A stretch of 64,000 bases of DNA, taken from positions 949,025-1,013,024 of the forward strand of contig FN649727.1 in the NCBI GenBank assembly GCA_000310025.1, written 5' to 3'. Position 1 is the stretch's first letter. Every line of letters starts with the position of its first letter. Positions 10,457 through 23,068 of the stretch are shown one piece after another. A model generated the notes under the pieces. The model was not told where the DNA came from and made no database searches. It saw nothing but the letters and a program-made list of their open reading frames with translations. A program made the translations under genes and the position numbers. The DNA comes from Ectocarpus siliculosus. Lineage: Eukaryota > Sar > Phaeophyceae > Ectocarpales > Ectocarpaceae.

Positions 10457-13400
10457 CCGTCTATGTTGGGGTTCCCCCGGAAAGGTCTACGTTTAACGAT
10501 GTCACCATCAATAATCTGACCAGCACGACCCGCGACCAAATCACCAACGAATCACCAAAATCTCCCAAACAGATGCTTGCATGCCGGTGAAACTTTCAAT
10601 CATGCATGCTCCACCCCTTGCCACCAAACGAGACGGGTCTGAGTGAGCGTTATGGGCGTCTCCCGAGAGAGAGGGACATTCTTTTGAGCTGTGTTACACA
10701 TACATATACCCAGACGGGGTGTGCACGGAGATATGGGCGACGCAGCGTGCAATTACACTCTGGTGATGGTGGTGGTGTATGCATTTGAGAAAAGTAGAGC
10801 CAGCTCTGGGTACATCGGATTATCCACAGCGCCCGTGAGACAAAAGCATTTGACGCATGCATCTGAAACTTTGTGGCTGCCGAGGCAGAAGACATGTCCT
10901 CCCACTGCTGGTAGTGAGCCCTACGACCGACACCCCGCATGAGTTGGTCAGGTGAGGTATGCAGCACCCATCCTGGCGCGGTGTTGATCAAAGCAATCAA
11001 CGCTATGTTTTGGTACTTGGATATAACTTCGGTCTGTGCGTCCTCTGTGGGGTACGCGTTGGGAAGTGTGTGTGCGGTTGGGGTCGAAGTGCGCCCCCCC
11101 TGGTAGCGCATATGCCGGTGTGCTCCTGACATTCGCCTGAGAGGTGAGCGCTGCATGTTGTAGGAAGTTGGTGTGGGTGTGTGTGTCCCTACACACAACA
11201 CGTGTGTGTGACCCACTTGCCTGTGGGGCTTGCGCGTGTGGTATAATCATGAATCGTTCAGCTGCCGTTCCTGGGATAACTTACACACCCAGTCTCAATA
11301 CTCAACACCAACCGCTGAAGGTGGTAGCACCACGAGCACTACAAAATGATAACGTTTTCCCTCTAGAGACGCCAGCCATCCTGATAATCTTCCGAGGAAA
11401 TCTTCCGAGGGTCGAACGTTCACTTTTATATCAGCCCTACACTGCCGGCTCTTTCGCTAAATGATAAAAGTGAACCCATCGGAAGGTGCATCCGAAAAAC
11501 TGCGTACTTGAAGTATGAAATGATGCTGCAGTTTGTACGGAAGGCCGGCTCTGGTACCGAAAGTTGAGATTCAGCGAAGCAGCCGTCGTGACTCTGGCGT
11601 CGCCGCCGGGAGGCAAGTTGTCACAAAAAAACAGTATTTGTCCTTGAAAAAATCACAATTTTCTTGTTTGAATCTGCTCCAACGAGCGAAAAACACTCAA
11701 CACGCGGGGTATGTACAACATGTAGTCGTTCCGACATGGGATACACGGCGCGGATAGTATGTCATACACGCAGCGGCAGGCCTCTGCCCTCCCGAGAACA
11801 AAACTACTCCACACTATGTACTTCGTAGATATATACGGTCATCAAAATCCATTTTTGGAAACCTAAGCGAGTGACCTATTGGCGATGCTATCTCATTCTG
11901 GATGCCTGCTTTTGCCCCGTGATCGATCCACGATAGTGTCGCGGAGGGCCAGAAGGATCGGACGAAAAACGAAACAGACCGATAAGCCTTGTACATGGCT
12001 CGACATACAGTATCCCGGCCACACATTCTCGAGCGAGCGCGTGTGCGCCACCTCCATAAGAAACCCCGTAACAATGAGTCGTTGGTGCCTGCCTGCCTGC
12101 GTGCCTGCCGGGCAGCTCCTCCCGTTCAGCGTTCTACCCTAACCTCAGCAGATTCCGGACCTGACTGAGTGAAGAATTGAAGCCCTATGGTTCCGTGGGG
12201 TTCTGGAGTGTTTGCTACAAACTATGTAGATAGCTTGGGATTGCTGCCCCAATCGATACCGCCTGTTTCTCTGGCCAAACACGGCTCTCCTACGACATAT
12301 ACTACACCGCCCCTTGGGATTGCTGGAATGAATATCCCGCCACCATATTCGTTCGTACGTACATCGAGTACTCCTATTCACCAGCCCCCGTTGCCACCCG
12401 TTGGTTGAAGAACGCACCCCTTAGGTGGTGACGATGTTGCCCAACTGGTTGTAGTTCTTTTGGTTGACCAAATACACCTGTATCGGCGTATTACGGGCGG
12501 CGTGTGGAGGTGCAAGGATTCGCGAGGTCGCACGAAGGTTTTGGTTAGGGTTACGGATATTGACGAGGGACATGAGGCACACAGCTGACTTAGAATATCT
12601 TGTCAGTATTGCAGCTTGGCGCGGTGACTGGCAGTGAACGTCCACACAACGATGTGCGTTGTGGCGTGGTATGCATAATATGTAGGACATCCGGCTTGGG
12701 ACAAGACATCACACTTACAAAAGATAAGGCATCACACTATGCACAACATACCACTCACTCAAAATACCATTGTATACCATTGTATTTTTCTTTTTCTGAA
12801 CCCCGCAGAAAATTATTTCGGTGTGGAGGTGGTAGAGCAACGCCTGGCGGTTTGCGGGAACCATGGTCGAGTGAATCAATCAATCAGATAGAGCCCCCGC
12901 CTTCTTAACCCTATGGTGTGAATTTTTTTGCCATCGTTGATACATAGTTGCTGGCTGATACATAGTTGCTGGCTTGTGTCCAATGATCATTCCAGCTTGA
13001 GTAATGAACGCAAGCGTGATCAGTTTTTTTCTGGTTCAAGAATTGGTGTGCTGTCGTTTTTCCATACAGATTACCGACACAGGCGCATATGAGGTACACA
13101 TGTGTTCGTGTTTGCATTTTTGTATGTGATGCATTCAAAAGCGTTGTGCGAGAAACCTCATCACATAGATATGCGACATTATCACCCCCGATTACTACAC
13201 CCGATCATGATCACACCTCCCTATAGGTCGGGTGCTTCATCACACGGACGATCTTTTCACACACCCTTTCTATCACCCCCCCAATTATCACAAGGGTGAC
13301 AAAATATATCACACCCTTCAATACCACCACACCCCGTGTAGCAGCCGCGTGTATATGTTGGACTACTGCATAACAAATAATACGCAAATATAATGGTCTC

Positions 13401-13635
13401 ACACGGGTGGTTGTGGTATCCTATTCAACCTACGGTGTAAGATGATCGATTGTCGACTCACTGTTAAAACAGCTAAAATGACGCTCATACAAAACGCTCA
13501 TACGTCTCTCATCTTCGTAGTAGTTGAGTACGGTATGTGCGTAGACCTTCTTCGTAGCTGAGTACAGTGGGTGATGCAAATGGGTTGCGCTTACCTGTCT
13601 TCGTTGTCTCTCCTGGATGGTATCCATGTCTCATA
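10457..13635. other. Intergenic, repeat-derived, no gene recognised
   Basis: Contains GTGT-rich patches (10680-11220), a short hairpin with CTTCCGA and TTCACTTTTA arms (11400-11484), an 18-bp duplicate of GATACATAGTTGCTGGCT (12937-12974) and TATCACACCC words (13185-13325). A minus-strand frame at 12421-12690 ends in a protein-like stretch (NPNQNLRATSRILAPP), but no family or exon chain could be assigned. Confidence 0.45.
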
Positions 13636-13639
13636 CGGT

Positions 13640-13757
13640 ATCAATCGAGGGGAGGGTAGAGAGAGGCTCTTCTGTGTGACCACGGGTTGGAATAAACAGC
13701 ACTAGTGCTGTGAGCACTGATTTGAAGTGAAGAACAAAAAAAAAAAAAAAAAACGTT
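13640..13757 (+). mobile_element. SINE 3' end with poly-A tail
   Basis: The block GGGAGGGTAGAGAG, GCTCTTCTGTGTGACCACGG and GTGCTGTGAGCACTGATTTG runs into an A tract at 13738-13753. The same block with small differences occurs at 52735-52830, where it follows a tRNA-like head. This copy therefore appears to be the 3' part of the same SINE family, with the head lost or diverged. Confidence 0.65.
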
Positions 13758-13961
13758 CGCGAAAAATTTGTCTCTTCTTCGTAGATGCGGCATAACCGCC
13801 GCCTCTTCGAAACCTCTAGAGGGCAAACGGGGAAGTGTCCGATACTTCGATTCCTGTTTATGACCCCCATACCCCTAGCACCGCACCGGACAGTCACGGC
13901 CCATCATAGTACTTTGTGCAGTGGTTACAGTCACTATCACTCTAGCTTTGTGGGGGTTAGA

Positions 13962-15425
13962 ATGGATTGTGGTGGCGATGGCCGGGGTGAACGAATCCAG
14001 TCGCGCAATCTGCGCGCAAGGAAATTTCCGACGAAATAATTCTTCTTTGCACTATGTAAGGAGGAACGATATATTGAGTGAGCAATCTCTCTGACCACTC
14101 GCCAGCCGGCAGAGGACTGCCTGTAGCATGGGTCGCCCGTTGTGCTGGTGGTTGGGATGCGGGCGAGAATATCATCAAAAGAAACGCCGAAGGGGTAAGA
14201 TGTGCTTTTCTCGAAATCTTGGACATCACACCCATGCCACAAAGGGTTCAACACGACGAGAGGGACCACACGTACGTATCATACGTCGGATGGTTATCAA
14301 AAACGCCCTTTACTCGCCTCACACAGAATAGTGGTGGTGGTTTTTATGCGGATGAGCGCAAGCACACAGCGAACCCGGGGTGGTCAAAGAAAAGAGTAAG
14401 GTGAAGCACAGACAGACGCTGCCGGGCGGGGAAGATATATATGGCTTCTCGCGCGTGCTTCCCCTCCTCGTGTTTACAGAACGGATTGTGGTGGTGATGA
14501 CCGGGTGAAATAATTCAGTCGCGCAATTTCCGCGCAAGGAAATTTCCGACGAAACGCTTCTTCGCACAGTAGGGGGAACGATATTGGAGGGAACAACCTC
14601 TCTGACCGGCGGAAGGCTGCCTGTAGCATGGATGGGTCTCGCCCACAACAAAGTTGTGCTCATGGTGGTTGGGGTGTGCGTGTGTCGTGTTTTCGTCCTA
14701 TTTATTATGGCGACAGTTCCCCCTTTTTCCGTGGTGGGACGTGTACTACACTTTTCAGCGTATGTAGAGTACTACACTTTTCAGTGTATTTTTCGTACAA
14801 CTACAACCATCCAGGGCCACACAGGAGGGGGTTTTCTTCTTTTTATTTATTTTTATGCCCCACCTTCCTCCACCTTCTTCCTGCGGTGCGTGCTGCATTT
14901 TATTTTGATCGCGAGAAGGGTTAGCCGTCCCTTTTTTTCCTCGTCAACGGTGCTAACGTCGAAGTTTGGTACTCACGAGAGCTTTTTCAGATATAATTCG
15001 CTTTCACCCGCGAATTTAATAAAATTTTCACCCCGTGGGGATTCGAATTCACGACCTCTGCGACTAGCGGTTTTGCGAGGATACCACTAGACCACCGGGC
15101 GGGGCGACCGGCTGGGGTGTGGGTGAAAATACCATCAAGGCGACAGAGAGAGGTAAAACACATTTTTCTGGAAATCTCGGACGTCACACCCTTACCAATA
15201 GTGAGTTACAATCGGGAGTGCACACACACACATACGTCGGGTGTTTTCCCAAAAACGCACTTGCGCCTAGAACAGAATACTCTTGAGTTTGTATTAGTGT
15301 TGGTGGTTATTAAGCGGAGCACAAGCACACAGAGAATTTGGTGCGGCCAAAGGCAAGAGTAAAGTGAGGCGAAGAGGTTGCCGGGCAGCTACTATGGGCT
15401 TGCGTGTGTTTCCCTCGTGTTTTAC
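13962..15425 (+). repeat. Two-unit tandem repeat of about 520 bp, second unit split by an insertion
   Basis: Unit 1 is 13962-14480. Unit 2 is present as 14481-14678 (matching the first part of unit 1: GGATTGTGGTGG, AAGGAAATTTCCGACGAAA, GGCTGCCTGTAGCATGG) and 15110-15425 (matching the rest: GGTAAAACACATTTTTCTGG against GGTAAGATGTGCTTTTCTCG, then the ACGTCGG and GAGCACAAGCACACA blocks). The 431 bp between are foreign (next entry). No protein is evident in the unit. Confidence 0.7.
14679..15109 (-). mobile_element. SINE-like insertion with tRNA-derived head
   Basis: The insertion is bracketed by GGTTGGGGTGTG (14667-14678) and GGCTGGGGTGTG (15110-15121), a 12-bp target duplication with one difference. 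On the minus strand the 5' end (15109 downward) reads GGTCGCCCCG, then an A-box-like TGGTCTAGTGGTA and a B-box-like ATTCGAATCCC, the polymerase III promoter of a tRNA gene. The acceptor and T stems do not pair cleanly, so this is not a working tRNA. A related head occurs at 52455. The far end lacks a clear A tail. Confidence 0.65.
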
Positions 15426-17607
15426 TCTGAAATGAAAATGAGTTTGGGGCTAATTTACACTAACTAATAATAATACAGCCTGCGCACTACAACACTGCAC
15501 GCCATTCACTCTTCGGCACGCCGGCCCGGAGTCGGTGGTAGACACAGCTAGTCGTTTAGAACGTTTGTCGGGAGGAGCTTCCCTGTAGCTTCTGATGATG
15601 ATGCTGGTCTTGTAAGGTTGTGCTGGAGTGGGGGCGGGAGTCTCGAAGCGCACTTCAGGCTAGCTACATAGTTGGTTGGGTTAACCACCTGCTGGTCGTT
15701 AGCATCGGAGGCGAATAAATTCGGATCCGAAAAAAACAATTCGATGTCTTCGCCGACGTACCATCTGTTCATCATGATCTCCCTCCACAAGTCGGAGACT
15801 CAAAGATATGATGCCGTGCACCTACAGTATACACTATAGACTTATGCTCTTGATTAGATTAAGTTTTTTAAAATAGAGCTCCGGTGTTCTGACCCCGGGT
15901 TCAAGTTGTGCTGAAACTGTGGGCGGCAAAAATATCTGTAGGTAAGGTCATCTCGTCACCATTCATTTCGCCCAACAGTAAAACCGAGAGGAACCCGCGG
16001 GGTCGGGGCGGGAACTCGGGGCGCACAATTATTTCCGGTTACACACAACACACCCTTGACCTCGGTGTGCTCCTCTCTGCACGAATTTTGCGTTCACGCA
16101 GCAATTAATTCCGTAGTGGGTGTCATAAGATATCACACCCACCCCTTTTGGGCCGATTTTGTTTTTCAAAGCTCGAACTCTCCACAGCAAAAAAACAACA
16201 GTGATCCGTGTTACCGCCGTAGCAAAGGTTGGCGGTAGGTAACCGTCCAACCTGTGTGTCACTACAGGAAAAAAATTCCGTCACCTGGGACCAAAACTAT
16301 TAGTTATTGAATATTATGATAGCATTCGGGTTGTAAGAAAGCGGCGGTCGGGGCGGTCTCATCGAGAGCATTTTCCAAAAACGCATCGCTTTCACCCTCT
16401 TCGTTTGGAAACGATCCACGTGGTACGATGCGGTTGAATGAATGCCGTTTGTTTGTTTGTTTAGTCGAGCATTCATTAAGATCCGGTCAAGCGGGTGTGG
16501 TATGTTGTGTCGCCTGTCGTATATGGGACCTGTTTTGACTCCTATGGCAATTTCTCACTTTCTTTGCTGTTGGTGCAGCAGCCTAATAGACGACGAGAAG
16601 ACAGCGTGATCCGGGAAATGACGGATGATTTGTTTCCACACACACCCGCAGAAATTTCGCTGTGCCAGCAGTAAGTGTTTCGGCCCGTACAGGAAAAAAA
16701 AACGGAAAGACTTTCAACACATCCCTTTCGACTGCTGCTGCTTGCTGTGGTGCGCAGATCTCGAGAGGTAAAAGACTATGTATGTACATAGTCCTCCTAT
16801 AAGGTTTTGTTTCGAACAAACTATTGACAAGCCAGGTGAACAACAAAAGTTCATCCGCATTTATTTCGGCTGCTGGTCCGGAACGGTCTGAAAACGTTAC
16901 GGTAAGCCTCCCAGTGTGTGTTCGGAGCAGCCGGCATTCCGATCCCTGCCGTGGGTACCACATAGGATATAAGCCCGTTTGGAAAAAACGGCAATAAACG
17001 CAGGGGTTTATTCGGTAACGGTTTTTTCGACGCACAGGTTTTCGGCGGTAGTGCCATTTGGCGGTAACCGTATTGTTGGCGGTAGGCGGTAATGCGTTTT
17101 TCGGCGGTAACGACTTTGGCGGAGGCGGTAAAACCATTTTTTTGCGGTAATTTTCGGCGGTATTGTCACACAGATGGGGCCCGCAGCTAAGAAGAATTCT
17201 GTTCAGAAAAAAAGGCTCAAATTTTGTTGGAAAATAGGAAAAAAGGCCTGAGAAACACAGCTCAATCTCGGCTACAACATTAGAAACGCCCCAGTAAGAA
17301 CCACGACCGCGCGATACCCCAAGACAAAAAGAAAGGAGGGGTAGAAGCTGGGGGAAATGTACCCCACTCGAAGCAGCTGATCGACGTACGTACTTCGCCC
17401 GTTGGCAGACATCCAACGGGCCAAGCACACCATCTGGGGTATATCGAAACAAGCAATAGCTTCGAGCCGCTCCGAACAAAACTGAATTCACAAGCTTCGC
17501 GGATCTGCACCACCCCGACCCAGTTCGTCTCCTCTTCTCTTCTCTCATGCCCCCACGCAATTCCCATCCCACTCCACTTTACGGGCGAAGCTGGTGAACT
17601 GCTGGCA
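15426..17607. other. Intergenic with GGCGGTAA-word clusters, no gene supported
   Basis: A partial copy of the TTTTCAAAGCTCGA block of the GACACAAG element family lies at 16120-16175. At 16205-16245 and 16990-17165 the word GGCGGTAA and its reverse occur many times. A 329-codon frame on the minus strand (16583-17572) crosses these repeats and has no domain or codon signature; I treat it as chance. A minus-strand frame of 80 codons at 15548-15790 is also unassigned. Confidence 0.5.
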
Positions 17608-19511
17608 TCAGGTGGGGCCGGGAATCACATCTCCACCCTCCAAGGCTGACCTATCCTCCTCCCACCAGCTCCCACTCGTAGCGCCGGTGTAACCCCCGGG
17701 ACTCCCGCCACCAAGGCCCGGCCCTTCCCTTCCCCCCTCCTCGTCGCCGCCACCCCCGCCTGCCGCGCCCCCTCCGACCACCGCTCCGCCGTCGGAGGCC
17801 AGCTGCAAGTAGGCATCCAGCCCCCCGTCTAACGGAGCCACCACGTTGAAATCGCCCGTTTCTCCTTGGCCCAGACCTACGTCTCCGTCGTCGTTGTCGT
17901 TGGGGCTGGTGCTGCCCCCGCCGCCTGGGTCAGAGCCTTCTCTTGTAGCCCCACCGCCGTCACTCCCGCGGGCGGCCCCGGTTGATTCGTCCACGCCCCT
18001 GCCCTCCCGCACATCCTCGCTCGCACTGACGTCGCCACTCCCGCCTTCACCAACACCTCCTCTACCCTTCTCCTCCGCGTGGCCCCCTGAACCCTGCCTG
18101 CTGGTCGTGCCGCCGTCGCTACCGCCGTGGTCTCTTGGTGGTGATACGCCGCCATCCCTCCGGCTCGCCGTCCCCCACGCCCGCCCATCACCGCTCTCCT
18201 CCTCTTCCTCACCCCTCCCTTCCTCCTCCTCTTCCTCAACATCTCCGGCCACCTCTCGGACGGTGTGCGTGTGCACGGGCCCAAAGTCTCCTAGCCAGCC
18301 GGTGTGGGCTTCCCTCCTACCGGCACGCTGACCGCCGTCCCTCCTCGACAGACCGTTCCGGCTCCTGCTGCCGCCCCCACCGCCGCTGTCGTACCTCCCT
18401 CGGAGTGCACCGCCGGGGCGGTGGGTTTGTCGCGGGCCGCCGCCCAGCGGCCCCCTCACGGCCCCCTCGGGTTCCCAGGCCGCAGACGACCCGGCCGAGA
18501 TTTGGTCGCCGTCTTCGCCGTCGAACCTTGATGTGTAGGGTCAAGAGCGAGAGGATTAGGTCTCGCGAAGTCGTTGGAAGACGTTCTGTCTCAAACACAG
18601 AGGAATTTCTCGTTTGCGTTCCGTGTCTTCGTGCCCGATAGACCGCGCTGGTCCCGCCCTCCTTCTTTCCATCACCACCCACCCCCTACACCGACAAACA
18701 ATTTAATACCACGCGCTGTTCCCAAAAGGCACAACCATGTACAACTAGAACAGTTCACAAACTCAAAACTCTTTCTGAACACGGTCGCAACCCTGAGCCA
18801 CCGACGGCCAGTTGAACAGCTTTCTCAACCAGTAGGTGTCTACCAGACAACCGCGAAAAATGAACTTTGAATGCTTCGATTTAGTTGTGCTTGTGCAGAA
18901 TGTACGCGAAGGTGCTTCATTAACTCTCTCACCAATCCCCGCCCGCCAAGCGCGTCATCAGAGAAGACTCCAGGAATGCCCCAGCGATGTCCAGGGCGTG
19001 CTCCCCGGGCGTGTGGCCCCTGAACCACGCCGCACAGCCGACCAGGTCCCAGGTCACGAGCACCACGGGGTAAGGCAATGCGTGGGTATATAAGTAAGCT
19101 GGCGTGGGTTCATGGGAATGGGGAGGTTGTCGCGCAAATTACATTCCGCGATAGTAACTGCAGGACCAGTGCAATATCGGGGCACAAACAACAGGGTTCA
19201 GAACTTCAGCAAATTGTGCAGGTGGACACGCTATCGTGCTACGACCGCACGGGAACACCTCCTGAGATACCTGGCGTTGGAGTCCCACTCGGCGGCCAAG
19301 GAAGAACCTCCCCTGTCCCTGTCCCCGTCCCCAGAAACGCCGCTTCGACCGTCAGCGGGGAAACCCTGGGTGGCGTCACCAAGACTGCTGCCACGATCGA
19401 GGCGGTCGAGGCGACGGCGAGCGACGGTATCTCTCACGGCAGAACGGCGCGCACCGGCGATCTGAGGAATCGCAAGCCCAGGGTCGGAAAAGTGAGAACG
19501 CAGAGGTTTGA

Positions 19512-19543
<32 letters not shown>

Positions 19544-20346
19544 GCACTTNNNNNNNNNNNNNNNNNNNNNNNNNNNNNNNNNNNNNNNNNNNNNNNNNNN
19601 NNNNNNNNNNNNNNNNNNNNNNNNNNNNNNNNNNNNNNNNNNNNNNNNNNNNNNNNNNNNNNNNNNNNNNNNNNNNNNNNNNNNNNNNNNNNNNNNNNNN
19701 NNNNNNNNNNNNNNNNNNNNNNNNNNNNNNNNNNNNNNNNNNNNNNNNNNNNNNNNNNNNNNNNNNNNNNNNNNNNNNNNNNNNNNNNNNNNNNNNNNNN
19801 NNNNNNNNNNNNNNNNNNNNNNNNNNNNNNNNNNNNNNNNNNNNNNNNNNNNNNNNNNNNNNNNNNNNNNNNNNNNNNNNNNNNNNNNNNNNNNNNNNNN
19901 NNNNNNNNNNNNNNNNNNNNNNNNNNNNNNNNNNNNNNNNNNNNNNNNNNNNNNNNNNNNNNNNNNNNNNNNNNNNNNNNNNNNNNNNNNNNNNNNNNNN
20001 NNNNNNNNNNNNNNNNNNNNNNNNNNNNNNNNNNNNNNNNNNNNNNNNNNNNNNNNNNNNNNNNNNNNNNNNNNNNNNNNNNNNNNNNNNNNNNNNNNTT
20101 CCTTCCAGTCCGCGCCACGCCCGGCCCCTCCGACCCCCGCGTGCCTAGCCCTCCCAGCGTCGCCGGCGCCGCCGCTCTGCTTCCGGCGGCGACGGCTGCC
20201 GTGCACCGCGCCTAAGCCTCTCGGAGCTGCAAACAGGCCCCCGGCCTCCCCTCGCGCGTGCTCCTCTTGCTCCTCTCCCGGAGCCCGAGCGATGGACCTC
20301 CCGGCCCCGACCCAATCCTCCGCCTCCTCCCACGCGCGCAACGCCT

Positions 20347-20377
<31 letters not shown>

Positions 20378-20845
20378 CTCGCCGGGATAAGGGCCGCCGT
20401 CGCCGTCACTCGCCGATATCCTCGACGCCGCCGAAAACCCGCCCCAGCCCGTAGTGTCCGATCGAGAGTCTGCCTCAAGCCCCCCCAAGAAAGATTCCGC
20501 ACTGGTGACGTTTTCCGCTTCGCCTCCTCTGAGAAACCGCCCGCCGCCGCCGCCGCTGCCGCCAGCTGTGGCGGCTGCGGCGGCAACGCTCCCGCGCCTA
20601 CCGCCGACCGGCTTCCACACCGGCTGCTGGAACTCCATCCCAAACGGCGCGGCGGTAGCGGCCACGGTGGCCGGTTTCCTCGACGGACCGGCGGCGGCGG
20701 TGGAGATGGTACGTCGCCGTCGCTGGGCGGCGGCACCTGCGGCGCCGCCGGCTGCTGCTACGTCCTCGGGCCTGCCGTCCATGTCCCAGAGACGGCGGAT
20801 GACGTGCGCGACCACCTTGATCCAGCGCCGCTCGCTCACGAACAT
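17608..20845 (-). CDS. Unrecognised multi-exon gene with Gly-rich, acidic C-terminus (interrupted by gap)
   Basis: The last exon is 17608-18526 (305 codons plus stop). The preceding exon ends at 18933 (donor GTGAGAG), and its two leftover bases join the G of the last exon to give Trp, so this junction is well supported. That exon (from about 19098) reads YPVVLVTWDLVGCAAWFRGH and then an Ala/Leu-rich helix-like stretch; a DEP-type fold is conceivable but weak. A further exon at 20845 downward starts after TTTCCTCAG and reads MFVSERRWIKVVAHVIRRLW, then long Ala, Gly and Arg tracts before the gap; the ATG at 20845 may be the start or internal. Coding in 19255-19500 is likely (SDPGLAIPQIAGARRSAVRD), but its frame cannot be joined across the gap. 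The C-terminus is low-complexity Gly/Glu/Asp. Function unknown. Confidence 0.6.
19550..20098. other. Assembly gap (549 N)
   Basis: A run of N preceded by an uninterrupted G run at 19513-19542. The gap falls inside a minus-strand gene whose exons can be read on both sides. Translations that cross it are meaningless. Confidence 0.99.
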
Positions 20846-22064
20846 ATTCTGAGGAAAGACGGAGTTGTTGGGTGCGAAGCAAATCGGTGTGGATAGAGCG
20901 TGGCCAACTACTTTCTTAGATCGCGGCGCTCGCTTTCTCCTTCAAGAATTTTTCACCCCACTCTCGTCTCTGCACGAACGATGCAGAGAGTGATACACAC
21001 AGCTCTTGAGAAGAGACGTTGAAACTGGAAAACACACACACCGTGGCCCGGTTTTCACTTCGTGGATTTTGGGGAGACCCAGCAACATTGCCGATCACGC
21101 GCCGCCTGTGCCGGTGTGTGTGCGGCCAAGCGCAATTTTGAAGGGACTCACTCTTCACGCTGGATACATGCAGCTCGTTGCAAAAATAAACAGAAACGGG
21201 ATAGCAACGAGATCGCCATTCCTAATGTCCTCACGACCACATGCTGACAACCAAATTCTGACGCAATAGGGGGGCTAGAAACACAGATGGATCTTCTTCA
21301 TTGGTCGGCCGGGCAGTGCAGACGCTGAGCAAAGACACCCACACCCACCTACCGTACACACTTGAACGAACACTCGCGTTTCTCATCCCGCTAATCGAGA
21401 TCGACAAACGCGGCATTCATCGTATGAACTGCTATCGCCAAGAACAAACAAGCACATCCTGCCGCACCTGTCCGTCACGCATCCACCCCCCCGCCTCCGC
21501 GCCCCCCTGCGTGCTCGCGGTGCTCAGCGTGCTCGTGTCTCTAGCCGCGTGTGCGAGCGTGGGAGGGAGGCACTCCCGCGCCAGAGCCCTAGCCCGGGAG
21601 GGGACACGATGAGGCAGACACCGAGGGAAAATCAGCAGGTACAGCAGGACAGAACGAGGCGTTTCGGTGCGACTGGGACGTAGTTGCCCGTCGACGTGTG
21701 GACGAGTGCTAAGCTATGGCTAGGGTTTGCGTCATGAGCAGAGCACACACACGCGACCACTGCAGAGGGGGGATAGAAATCTCGGAGCAATGGACGTGGT
21801 TGGCAATGATCAGAACTGATCGTAGTGAGAACCTTCCATGGCCGTGAATGTGAATACTCCAACGTGAAGTACAAAGAATGAAAATCAAGTGAAAACTGGT
21901 CGGGGAAGATAGCGGAGGATGCACACTTCACGCTCCACGAGGTGAGGAACACTCGAGTGGCCCGGTTTCTTGGTTGAACTTTCGCCGGTCACAATGCACC
22001 ACACCCCCGTCGTAATAGCTGCATCCTTCTCCCACCATTCTCTCTCCACCCCCCAAAGAGAGAC
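20846..22064. other. Intergenic, nothing recognised
   Basis: Upstream flank of the gap-containing gene and flank of the LINE fragment. Open frames on both strands are short and carry no motif. Confidence 0.5.
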
Positions 22065-22862
22065 ATGCAGAAGTTGAATTGGCAGTACAAGGTAAGTAGA
22101 ATGTCGGACGATAGACTACCAGCCATGGTTGACAAGGCAGCTTGGGGAAAAGCGACTCCAGGGAAGAAGGGAATCAGATGGGACAAGGTGGTAGAGAAGG
22201 TTTGGAAGGAGATAGGAGACGAGGAGGAGACGTTGGACACGGAAGGGTTCGGGGGGTTCAAGACGAAAGTCAAGGAGATGCTAGAAAGTAGGGAGGAGGC
22301 AACCCTTCGGAAGAAGGTACGAAGCGAAGGCCACTTGGAGATATACGGGAAGTTGAAAGAAGGGATAGGGATGAAGACGTACTTGGACGGCCCCATGGAC
22401 TACGCGAAAAAGCTGAAATTGCAATTTCGAGTAGGCGATCTGGACTTGCCAGAACGGAGGAAGAGGTATACCAGCCGTAGGAGAGAGGAAGAGGAGGATA
22501 GACACACATGTCCATGTCGCAAATCGGAGGAGAGTCGACCCCACATAGTTGGGGAGTGTGAGTTGTACAGGAAGGAAAGAGAGGATCTCGAGGAGGAAAT
22601 GAGACAGAGAGGGTGTGACATGGACAAGTTTGGTAAATTAGACAACAGCGAAAAAACGATCGCGATAATTGGGGATAGATGGTGGGCACAAGAGGCCCTA
22701 GAGGACGGGGATAAGATGTGCAAGAATTTTTTATGGAGTTTGTGGCAGAAACGTAAAGAGCTCCCAAATGTTGTTGGTGTCTCTAGTAGGGGTAGGAACG
22801 GTGCTCCGTCTCGAAAGGGACGCGTGGTCAATGGTCAAATGACTACGGCAAGCAACAAATGA
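22065..22862 (+). mobile_element. LINE (non-LTR retrotransposon) ORF2 C-terminal fragment
   Basis: A single open frame of 265 codons with a zinc-knuckle-like C-x-C-x10-H-x4-C near residue 150 (HTCPCRKSEESRPHIVGEC), followed by a charged helix and a W-rich tail (DRWWAQEAL, LWSLWQKR). This pattern is typical of the region after the reverse transcriptase in LINE ORF2 proteins. The reverse transcriptase and endonuclease are missing, so it is a 5'-truncated insertion. The frame is intact, suggesting a recent copy. No poly-A tail was seen after the stop. A host gene is less likely. Confidence 0.6.
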
Positions 22863-23068
22863 GTACGCCCCCCCCGCCGTCTCCCTCCCCGCCGTCGACT
22901 CCCTTACCCCCTCGTGAGTATCGGAAAGTCGAGAGACGCATCCGCGCGAAATATGGTTTTCCGCCCAACTGCGTGTACAACGACACTTGATGTATGCCCA
23001 CAGATCCTGAGTGTATCACGGACACCAGTCCTTCTACGCGGCAAGAGACTCCCTCTTATCCTTATCTC

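Noticed and set aside
13185-13325. CRISPR-like array of TATCACACCC words
   Set aside because: Spacing and repeats are irregular, there are no cas genes, and the setting is eukaryotic.
15031-15107. Functional tRNA gene
   Set aside because: A and B boxes are present, but the acceptor and T stems do not pair properly and flanking target duplications show a SINE.
16583-17572. 329-codon minus-strand frame
   Set aside because: It crosses GGCGGTAA repeats, lacks domains, and its residues are typical of a random frame.
17846-18331. Pro/Ser-rich plus-strand frame
   Set aside because: It is antisense to the Gly-rich last exon of the minus-strand gene, which is supported by a phase-matched splice junction.
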